64,000 nucleotides of DNA from Hymenobacter taeanensis (GTDB lineage Bacteria; Bacteroidota; Bacteroidia; Cytophagales; Hymenobacteraceae). Made by a program: the position numbers and the translations under genes. Shown here piece after piece: positions 9,471 through 16,427 of the stretch (the stretch's first letter is position 1; the number at the start of each line of letters is the position of its first letter). The stretch is from the NCBI RefSeq assembly GCF_013137895.1, contig NZ_CP053538.1:2325001-2389000 (forward strand). Reading direction: 5' to 3'. Under the pieces are notes generated by a model, which ran no database searches, was not told where the DNA came from, and saw only the letters and a program-made list of their open reading frames with translations.

Positions 9471-12400
9471 ATGAAGCACTTGTCCTTACTATCACGGCGC
9501 GGCTACGGCCGGCCGGCTGGCCTAGCAGTTGTAGTGCTAGGCCTCCTGCTTCCCGGAAGTGTAGCTCTGGCCCAAACAGCCCAGGAACCCTTCGGGAGGG
9601 TCCGGATTCAGTATAAGGAGTTTAACTGGTTGCAACTCAGCAGCCAGAACTTTACTATATACTACTATGCGGGGGGCGAAGCTAATGCCCGCCACGCAGC
9701 CGAATACGCCGAGAAGGAATTACAGCGCATTACGGGTCTGATTGGGTACTATCCGTACTCCAAAACCACCATCATGCTCTATAACTCCGTAGGCGACCTG
9801 CGGCAGAGCAACATCGGGCTGGACTCGGATAAATACCAGACCGGCGGGGAAACTTCCCTGACCCGGCTGACCAAGGTGCAAATTGCCTTTGAGGGTCAGC
9901 AAACGCGCTTCAAACAGGATTTGAGCAACCGCATTACGCAGGTGCTGCTTAATGACATGATGTATGGCGGCTCCCTGAAGGAAGTCATTCAAAGCACGTA
10001 CCTGCTGCAGTTGCCCAACTGGTTTATCAGCGGGGCCTCGGCGTATGCATCGCAGGGGTGGAGCGTGGAGATGGATGATTACATGCGCACCATGACCAAG
10101 GCGCATGATAACAACAAAACCGCGCCCTACTTCCTGCGCAACCCTGAGCTGGCCGGCCAAAGCGTGTGGAACTATATTGCGGAACGCTACGGCTACACCA
10201 GCATTCAAAACATCCTGAACCTGACGCGCATCACCCGCGACGTGGAAGTAGGCATCAGCTCCTCGCTGAATGTGCCCTACAAAGTGTTTCTGAAAGACTG
10301 GCTTAACTATTACCGCCAGCTCAATGCGCAGCCCCAAACGCCCTACGTAGAGCCCGACGAGGCCCGGCGCGTGGTTCACAACAACCGAAAGGGAGTTCTT
10401 TACTCGCAGCCGGTGGTAAGCCCGAACGGCCAGCGCCTGGCCTTTGTGCAGAACGACCGGGGGCGCTACCGCGTGCTGGTAGTGAATAAAGATGGCAAGG
10501 GGCGTGATGTTATTCACAGGGGGGGGTACAAAACGCCCGACCAGGAAGTAGAGACCCGCTTGCCCGTACTGGCGTGGCGCGGAAACGGGCAGGTGGCAGT
10601 AGCTGAAATGTTGAAGGGCGATATGACCCTGCATCTGCGAAGCACGGAAGGTGGCCTAAGCAGCATGACCAGCCGCCTGAAGTCGTTGCTGCCCACCTTT
10701 GGCAAGACTACTTCTATCTTCTCGCCGTACTCGCAGATCAACAGCCTGAGTTACTCGCCCGATGGCAAAGCCTTGGTATTTAGCGGCGTGCGCGATGGGC
10801 AAACTGACCTGTACCTGTTGCGGGCCGGTAGTCGCTCACCCGAAAAAATCACGAATGATATTTTTGATGACGTAGAGCCTGCCTTCCTGCCTAATGGGGG
10901 CGGCATTGTGTTCAGCTCTAACCGCTGGCTTGACTCGGCGGGCACGGCACGTGGCAGCTTTAATACCATTGTTAACAACTACGACCTGTTCCTATACCAT
11001 CTCGATGGTCGGGCGCAGCCAGTAGAACCGTTGGTGAGTACCATTTCCAACGAAGGCAGCCCCCGGGCCATTTCTGATACGGAAGTGCTGTTTATTGGAG
11101 AAGAAAGCGGTGTGCGTAGCCTGTATCGTCTGTCACTGGCTACCAAGCAATACCGGCCCGTCACGAGCTTTCTGTCCAACATCAAGCAATACGACTATAA
11201 CCCCCAAACGGGCACCCTGGGCTTTACTGCGGCGGAAGAAGCCAAGGACTTTGTCTACCTGTACCCAAACTATGCGCTGCCAGAAAACCTGACGCTGTAT
11301 AAAACAGCCCGTCAGGAAACCCTGGAAGACCGCTCTAAACCCGCACCAGCAAAGGCTGCGGCGCCGGCGCCCAGCCCTACGGCTCCTACTATTGCAAATG
11401 CTCAGGAGCAGAGCCAAAATCAAAACCAGCAGGATGCTGGTACGCAGCCTGAAACCCAGCCGCGCCGCAGCGACGGGCGGGTAAATACCACAGACTATGA
11501 GTTTGATGAGGACATTCCGGCCTCGCGCGGCAGTGCCCCCAAACGCACGCGTGCCGCTACGGTGGTGGTATTGCCGCAGTCAGCCCCCGCGCCAAATGCG
11601 GGCATAAACGGCCCCTTCCGCTACGACACCCGTTTTAGCATCGATAATGTGGTGTCGTCATTGTACGTAGATCCGCTGTTGGGCTTTGGCGTAGTGGGGC
11701 AGGCCAACATGGCCGACCTGTTTGAGGACCACCGGATTCAGGCGGGAATCTTTGCGCTGACGGATTTGCGAACCAGCAATATTTACGCGCAGTACACCAA
11801 CCTGAAACGCCGCTATGACTGGAGCCTGGGCTACCAGAAACAGGCCTATTTCTTTGATGTTGCCTCCTATGGGCGCACCCGCTACTCGCGGCATGAGATT
11901 TCGCCAACGCTGGCTTACCCGCTTACCCATAACCTGAGCGTGCGGGTTGGCCCCCGGTTTGTGCACGTAAGCCGGCAGGTGTTTAGCGACCTGAGCAACT
12001 CCAGTGATGTAAACCGCAACTATTTAGGTGGGGCCGGAGAATTGATCTTTGATAACTCCATTGCCACGGGCGTGAACATGCTGGAAGGTACCCGCATGAA
12101 AATTGGGTATACCCGGCTCAATGGGCTAGACAATGGTTCGCCGGGCTTTGGGAAGGTATACATTGATCTGCGGCACTACCAAAAGATTCATCGGCAGCTG
12201 ATATGGGCCAACCGGGCCAGCTTTGGCCAATTCATTGGTGGGGGCAACATCCAGCCGGAGTTTCGGCTGGGGGGTATGGATAACTGGTTGAACAACAGCT
12301 ACGAAGGAGGGCAGACCATTCCCTTCGATCCGACGCAGATGTTTTACCAGCAGTTTGTAACCAACTTGCGGGGCTTTGATTATAGCAAGCGCACGGGCCC

Positions 12401-12764
12401 AAAATATGTGCTGTTCAACTCTGAGCTGCGCCTGCCCATTATTCAATATCTCTCGCGTAAGCCAGTTGAATCAGGGTTCTTCCGCAATCTGCAGCTCACG
12501 GCCTTTGGTGATATGGGTACCACCTACGCCGGCTCAAACCCTTTCAACGAGAACAACTCCTTCAACACCCAGATTACGGGTGGCGCAGGCAACCCCTTCT
12601 CGGCTACGGTAGTGAACTTCCGTAACCCGTTATTATACGGTTACGGAGGAGGCATACGCAGCACCGTACTTGGTTTCTACGTGAAGGGCGATGTAGCGTG
12701 GGGCCGCGAAGACTACACAGAAAAGGGGCCTAAGTTTTACGTAACCCTGGGCTACGATTTCTAG
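9471..12764 (+). CDS. Large outer-membrane protein: peptidase-MA-like, TolB-like propeller and beta-barrel regions
   Basis: This 1097-residue protein has a signal peptide (about 1-34, ending ALAQ). Residues about 40-290 resemble peptidase-MA/DUF-type domains, but the place where HExxH should stand reads RITQVLLNDMMYG, so no zinc site is visible. A central region (about 300-600) carries TolB/WD40-like repeats such as SPNGQRLAFVQNDRG and SPDGKALVFSGVRDG. Then comes a Pro/Gln-rich linker (about 620-700). The last 370 residues form an outer-membrane barrel with many alternating strands, ending in the aromatic FYVTLGYDF. I infer a surface or periplasm-facing propeller tethered to a barrel. I do not know its function. 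A perfect hairpin terminator follows after 15 bp. Confidence 0.8.
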   Translation: MKHLSLLSRRGYGRPAGLAVVVLGLLLPGSVALAQTAQEPFGRVRIQYKEFNWLQLSSQNFTIYYYAGGEANARHAAEYAEKELQRITGLIGYYPYSKTTIMLYNSVGDLRQSNIGLDSDKYQTGGETSLTRLTKVQIAFEGQQTRFKQDLSNRITQVLLNDMMYGGSLKEVIQSTYLLQLPNWFISGASAYASQGWSVEMDDYMRTMTKAHDNNKTAPYFLRNPELAGQSVWNYIAERYGYTSIQNILNLTRITRDVEVGISSSLNVPYKVFLKDWLNYYRQLNAQPQTPYVEPDEARRVVHNNRKGVLYSQPVVSPNGQRLAFVQNDRGRYRVLVVNKDGKGRDVIHRGGYKTPDQEVETRLPVLAWRGNGQVAVAEMLKGDMTLHLRSTEGGLSSMTSRLKSLLPTFGKTTSIFSPYSQINSLSYSPDGKALVFSGVRDGQTDLYLLRAGSRSPEKITNDIFDDVEPAFLPNGGGIVFSSNRWLDSAGTARGSFNTIVNNYDLFLYHLDGRAQPVEPLVSTISNEGSPRAISDTEVLFIGEESGVRSLYRLSLATKQYRPVTSFLSNIKQYDYNPQTGTLGFTAAEEAKDFVYLYPNYALPENLTLYKTARQETLEDRSKPAPAKAAAPAPSPTAPTIANAQEQSQNQNQQDAGTQPETQPRRSDGRVNTTDYEFDEDIPASRGSAPKRTRAATVVVLPQSAPAPNAGINGPFRYDTRFSIDNVVSSLYVDPLLGFGVVGQANMADLFEDHRIQAGIFALTDLRTSNIYAQYTNLKRRYDWSLGYQKQAYFFDVASYGRTRYSRHEISPTLAYPLTHNLSVRVGPRFVHVSRQVFSDLSNSSDVNRNYLGGAGELIFDNSIATGVNMLEGTRMKIGYTRLNGLDNGSPGFGKVYIDLRHYQKIHRQLIWANRASFGQFIGGGNIQPEFRLGGMDNWLNNSYEGGQTIPFDPTQMFYQQFVTNLRGFDYSKRTGPKYVLFNSELRLPIIQYLSRKPVESGFFRNLQLTAFGDMGTTYAGSNPFNENNSFNTQITGGAGNPFSATVVNFRNPLLYGYGGGIRSTVLGFYVKGDVAWGREDYTEKGPKFYVTLGYDF

Positions 12765-12779
12765 CGTTCGTTTTTGATT

Positions 12780-12829
12780 ATAACGCAAAAGGGCCTGCTA
12801 CTTTTCGGTGGCAGGCCCTTTTGCGTTAT
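12780..12829. terminator. 19 bp perfect hairpin terminator
   Basis: Arms 12780-12798 and 12811-12829 pair perfectly around a 12-base loop. The outer stem carries an A-run and the complementary T-run, so it could end transcription in either direction. It separates the outer-membrane protein gene from the ccm genes. Confidence 0.85.
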
Positions 12830-12920
12830 GATTCTGGGCAAAACACGCGTTAAACGGGCATATAGCAGGAGGGGTTACGCTATTCCTAGGCCAGTAGCCG
12901 CTAATCCGGGAGTTGGGTTG

Positions 12921-12928
12921 TATCTTTG
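12921..12928 (+). promoter_or_regulatory. -7 promoter element TATCTTTG of the ccm operon
   Basis: This is a perfect match to the Bacteroidota -7 consensus TAnnTTTG. It lies 26 bp ahead of the GTG chosen for ccmB. A CTAGGCC heptamer stands at 12886-12892. No clear -33 TTG is present. Its position rules out the longer ccmB reading from 12913. Confidence 0.75.
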
Positions 12929-12954
12929 CGGTCCTGTTCACCAGCCCTGTTGCC

Positions 12955-13626
12955 GTGCAGCTCCTCCGCGAGATTTGGTATTTGATGCAAAAGGACTTCC
13001 GTTTGGAATGGCGCCAGCGTGCTGCCCTCAACGGGATGCTGCTGTACGTGGGCAGCACTGTATTTGTGTGCTACCTGAGCTTCTCTCTGCGCGGAGGCCA
13101 ACTGCCCGCGCCGGCCTGGAATGCCCTGTTCTGGATTGTGCTGCTGTTTTCAGCCGTGAATGCCGTGGCAAAAGGCTTCCTGCAGGAGAGTCGGGGGCGC
13201 ATGCTGTATTACTACACCGTAGTTCGGCCCCAGGCCGTGATTCTGGCCAAAATCAGCTACAACGCATTGCTGCTGCTGGGGCTGGCGCTGGTAGCCTTTT
13301 TCCTCTACGCCTTAGTGCTCGGAAACCCCGTGCAGAACGTAGGCCTATTTGTGGGTAATGTGCTGCTGGGAGCGGTAGGCTTTGCCAGTACGCTCACACT
13401 CGTTTCGGGTATAGCCGCCAAAGCAACCAACAGTAGCACTCTGATGGCTGTACTGGGCTTCCCATTGATGGTGCCCATGCTGCTGCTGCTTATTAAGGTA
13501 TCAAAGAATGCTCTGGATGGGTTGGAGTTTGAGGCCAGCCAAAGCTCCCTGCTCACGCTGGTAGCCCTCAATATGATTGTAGGGGCGGTGTCCTACCTCT
13601 TATTTCCTTTTTTATGGCGCAGCTAA
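12955..13626 (+). CDS. ccmB: Heme exporter protein B (cytochrome c maturation)
   Basis: CcmB is the membrane subunit of the CcmABCD complex, which releases holo-CcmE during System I cytochrome c maturation. The 223-residue protein begins LREIWYLMQKDFRLEWRQR, the cytoplasmic amphipathic start typical of CcmB. Six hydrophobic segments and the family length (about 220) follow. The open frame extends back to 12913, but that would place the promoter inside the gene, so I use the GTG at 12955. The ATPase partner CcmA is not in this window. It is first in the run ccmB-ccmC-ccmD-ccmE-unknown-ccmF. Confidence 0.92.
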   Translation: MQLLREIWYLMQKDFRLEWRQRAALNGMLLYVGSTVFVCYLSFSLRGGQLPAPAWNALFWIVLLFSAVNAVAKGFLQESRGRMLYYYTVVRPQAVILAKISYNALLLLGLALVAFFLYALVLGNPVQNVGLFVGNVLLGAVGFASTLTLVSGIAAKATNSSTLMAVLGFPLMVPMLLLLIKVSKNALDGLEFEASQSSLLTLVALNMIVGAVSYLLFPFLWRS

Positions 13627-13776
13627 TGCAGGGCAGGAGCAAACAGCCAGGAGTAACTGGCCCCGGAAATAATGTTGGGGGCACGGAATACTTCAACCAA
13701 GCTGGCTGTTATGCATACGTGGCGCTGCCGGCACCCTATTCATCCTTCAGCGGTCAATTTTAACTACGTGCTTCTC

Positions 13777-14448
13777 ATGAAACATAATTGGTGGAAAGCT
13801 CTGGCGGTGGTGTTGCTGCTTTACGTGGCGGTGGCAGGGCTGCTGATGCCGGTTCCTCGGCTGGCCATACTCAACGAGAGTATCCGGAACCTGTACTTCC
13901 ACGTGCCCATGTGGTTTGGGATGACGTTTATCCTCGTGGCTTCGGTGTACTATTCAGTTCGCTACCTGCGTACTCCTACGCCCGAGCTGGATATCCTAGC
14001 GCATGAATCGGCTAAAACGGGCATTTTGATGGGCCTGGTAGGCCTAGCCACGGGCAGCATCTGGGCGCGCTACACCTGGGGCGCCTGGTGGACCAACGAC
14101 CCCAAGCTGAACGGGGCCGCCATTGCCATGCTCATTTATGGTGCCTACCTGGTGCTACGCTCTTCCTTTACCGATGAGCAGCAGCGGGCCCGGATATCGG
14201 CCATTTATAACATCTTCGCCTTTGCAACGGCCATGCCGCTGTTTTATATCCTGCCGCGCCTCACCGACTCTTTACACCCCGGGGCGGGCGGCAACCCGGC
14301 CTTCGCCAAGTACGACCTCGACAGCAACATGCGGCTAGTGTTCTACCCCGCTGTAATTGGCTGGACGCTGCTGGCCTTCTGGTTGGCTCAGGTAGCCAGC
14401 CGTCTTTCGCTCTTAAAACAGAAAGTATATGAAAAACAGCTTGCCTAA
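13777..14448 (+). CDS. ccmC: Heme handling protein CcmC
   Basis: CcmC presents heme to the chaperone CcmE in the periplasm. The 223-residue protein has six membrane segments. Heme-ligand histidines are at His42 (NLYFHVPMWFG) and in DSLHPG near the C-terminus. The tryptophan-rich motif between them is WGAWWTNDPK (101-110), a slight variant of the usual WGxxWxWD. The frame opens at 13672, but the 35 extra residues do not fit the family, so I place the start at the ATG at 13777 (MKHNWWKALA). It ends inside the next small gene with a 20 bp overlap, indicating translational coupling. Confidence 0.93.
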   Translation: MKHNWWKALAVVLLLYVAVAGLLMPVPRLAILNESIRNLYFHVPMWFGMTFILVASVYYSVRYLRTPTPELDILAHESAKTGILMGLVGLATGSIWARYTWGAWWTNDPKLNGAAIAMLIYGAYLVLRSSFTDEQQRARISAIYNIFAFATAMPLFYILPRLTDSLHPGAGGNPAFAKYDLDSNMRLVFYPAVIGWTLLAFWLAQVASRLSLLKQKVYEKQLA

Positions 14449-14674
14449 GCTGCGCCCGGCGCTGCTGCTCCTGTTGGCCCTACTGCTGCCTATGCTGCGC
14501 GCTGCCGCTCAGGCTACTGCTTCAAATGAGCCTGAAATGGCCGATGCCCTGCGCCACGACGGTAAAATTTACGTGGTAGTAGCCGTAATTACGGTAGTGC
14601 TGGCCGGGCTGCTTTTCTTCCTGATTTCTCTTGATCGGAAGCTGAGCCGCCTGGAAAAAGAAGTAAAAGACTAA
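14429..14674 (+). CDS. CcmD-like small membrane protein
   Basis: This 81-residue protein overlaps the end of ccmC by 20 bp. Its N-terminal hydrophobic segment ends LRAAAQ and is probably a signal peptide. A single transmembrane helix follows at about residues 47-67 (IYVVVAVITVVLAGLLFFL), then a basic/acidic tail LDRKLSRLEKEVKD. Size, one helix followed by a charged cytosolic tail, and the place directly after ccmC match CcmD, which helps CcmAB release holo-CcmE. CcmD proteins conserve little sequence, so the call rests on topology and position. Confidence 0.75.
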   Translation: MKNSLPKLRPALLLLLALLLPMLRAAAQATASNEPEMADALRHDGKIYVVVAVITVVLAGLLFFLISLDRKLSRLEKEVKD

Positions 14675-14809
14675 TTCTGAATCTTACGCATCTGCGCAAA
14701 GGAGGAAGTTGATTAAATCATTTCCCCACAGTTGATTTCTGTGGACCTTTGCTGTCTTCTTTGTTGTTCCGATTACCGACCTGCTTAAGGTTGTCCTGTT
14801 GCACCGAAC

Positions 14810-15238
14810 ATGAAAAAAGCACACATCCTCGCCATTACCGTCATTGCAATGGCAATTGGTATCATCATGAGCGCCGCCGGTGATGCCAGCGTGTACGTCT
14901 CATTCCGCGAAGCCCAGGAGCGGGCGGCCGAAGGAAACCTGACCAAAGTGCACGTGGTAGGCCGCTTGCCCCGCGATGGTCGGCAGAACATCATGGGCTT
15001 GGAATACAACCCGACCCTCGACCCCAACTATTTCGCTTTCACCTTGGTGGATACCAACCGCATTGCTCAGCGTGTGGTGTACTTCAACCCTAAGCCTCAA
15101 GACTTTGATAAGTCGGAGCAGGTGGTAATTACGGGTGCCATGCGCAATAATGTGTTTGTGGCCGATAAGATTCTGCTGAAGTGCCCTTCTAAGTACGTGG
15201 AGAAGGACATTAAGGGCGCTACTGCTTCCGTCAACTAA
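14810..15238 (+). CDS. ccmE: Heme chaperone CcmE, CxxxY variant
   Basis: CcmE carries heme covalently in the periplasm from CcmC to CcmF. The 142-residue protein has an N-terminal anchor helix (about 4-22), then the OB-fold body with VHVVGRLPRDG and VVITGAMRNNVFVADKIL. At the heme-binding site the usual HxxxY is replaced by Cys125-Pro-Ser-Lys-Tyr129 (CPSKY). CxxxY-type CcmE is known from Desulfovibrio-like bacteria and archaea, where heme bonds to the cysteine. The gap after the ccmD-like gene is 135 bp and contains a small hairpin (14726-14744) but no clear terminator. Confidence 0.93.
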   Translation: MKKAHILAITVIAMAIGIIMSAAGDASVYVSFREAQERAAEGNLTKVHVVGRLPRDGRQNIMGLEYNPTLDPNYFAFTLVDTNRIAQRVVYFNPKPQDFDKSEQVVITGAMRNNVFVADKILLKCPSKYVEKDIKGATASVN

Positions 15239-15247
15239 CTATGTGCC

Positions 15248-16408
15248 ATGACGAGTGAGCACGCAACGCGCCGGTTAAGCCAAGCAACTGCTTGTTTCTG
15301 GCGGCGCGTGCTGGTTGCTCAGCTCATCATCATACAGTACTCAATGCTCATGGCAGCGGCACAAACCCCAGTGCCAAACGATGACATTGAACGGCGGCGC
15401 GTGCTGCACCTCAACGAGCCCATTACCTCTTCTACGGCGGGCTGCACGGTGCAGTGGAAATGCGTGGATGAGCGCCTGACCGGCAAGTGCATTGAGTATC
15501 ACAACGACCAATGGTTTGAAGTAACGCCATTGGTTACTGGCCGCTACTTTGTTAACATCAGTGCCCAGCAGTGCCGCGACACGCGCGGGGTGCAGCTGGT
15601 GGTGCTGACGGGGGAGCCGTGCCAACCGAAGACCTACCAGATTTTGACGTGCGTTTCGTTGGGAAGTCAGGACGATGTGTTTGTAACTCTTGATGAGCTA
15701 CGGGCGGGGCAGCGCTACTTACTCAACGTAGATGGCTACCTGCACGACTTCTGCGCCTTTCAGCTTGCAGTGAGCGACAAGGCATTGGGAGTGCCGGCCC
15801 TGGCTCCGCCTACTATAGCCAGCGTAGCACCTACCATCAGCCCCCTGGTAAACCTGCAGTGGACACTTCCAGATTCTTTGGTTGGCGCCAATCAGTTTCG
15901 GGTGTTGCGGCGGGAGATGGCCGAGTTTCGGGCCGATGAGCGGAACAAGCAGCCGGTGCAGCGCACTACTTATGGTGCCGCCGGAGTGGCCTACCGCTTT
16001 CAGGAAACGCTAGCTAAGCCGGGGCGCTACCTCTATCAAATACTAACAGAGGGCACCGATAACCAGCCGCCCGTGTTATTACAACAGAGATGGGTGGCCT
16101 ACAGCAAGCTGATGCCCATGCAGCGCGATACTTCTTTGCGCTACCTGCGGGTACCGCTAGGCCAGTATAAAACCGGTGCTAAGCTATCGGTAGTGGCCAC
16201 AGATGCGGCTTCGGGCCGGGTGGTGGGAAACCGCCAGATTATCAAACAGAAAAAGATTGAGCAAATGAGCCTGCTGCCGGTTGTACTTTTGCAGCAGCAA
16301 GGTGTGCGGGAGGTGCGCGTGCGCATCACCCAAACCTATGGCCCCGGCCAATCTCCTACTTCAGATGAGCTGACACTGCTGGTGCCAGTTCCATCTTCTT
16401 CCCAGTAA
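15248..16408 (+). CDS. Unknown secreted cysteine-containing protein inside the ccm run
   Basis: I do not recognise this 386-residue protein. It starts 9 bp after ccmE and ends 19 bp before ccmF, so it is almost certainly cotranscribed with both. A hydrophobic segment (about 20-38, ending MAAAQ) looks like a signal peptide. The exported part has seven cysteines at 66, 72, 81, 109, 125, 135 and 169, all in the first half, with no CxxC pair. Residues about 190-290 look like a fibronectin III-type beta-sandwich (LQWTLPDSLVGANQFRVLRR). The tail is also beta-rich. A role in the redox or heme chemistry of cytochrome c maturation is only an inference from location. Confidence 0.75.
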   Translation: MTSEHATRRLSQATACFWRRVLVAQLIIIQYSMLMAAAQTPVPNDDIERRRVLHLNEPITSSTAGCTVQWKCVDERLTGKCIEYHNDQWFEVTPLVTGRYFVNISAQQCRDTRGVQLVVLTGEPCQPKTYQILTCVSLGSQDDVFVTLDELRAGQRYLLNVDGYLHDFCAFQLAVSDKALGVPALAPPTIASVAPTISPLVNLQWTLPDSLVGANQFRVLRREMAEFRADERNKQPVQRTTYGAAGVAYRFQETLAKPGRYLYQILTEGTDNQPPVLLQQRWVAYSKLMPMQRDTSLRYLRVPLGQYKTGAKLSVVATDAASGRVVGNRQIIKQKKIEQMSLLPVVLLQQQGVREVRVRITQTYGPGQSPTSDELTLLVPVPSSSQ

Positions 16409-16427
16409 CATCAGAACCACAATTCTC

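Noticed and set aside
9720..10634. 304-residue open frame antisense to the outer-membrane propeller protein
   Set aside because: No domain, promoter or start context; the plus-strand gene has a signal peptide, repeats and barrel.
12774..13358. 194-residue open frame across the terminator and into ccmB
   Set aside because: It crosses the strong hairpin terminator and the ccm promoter and is out of frame with ccmB; no domain is visible.
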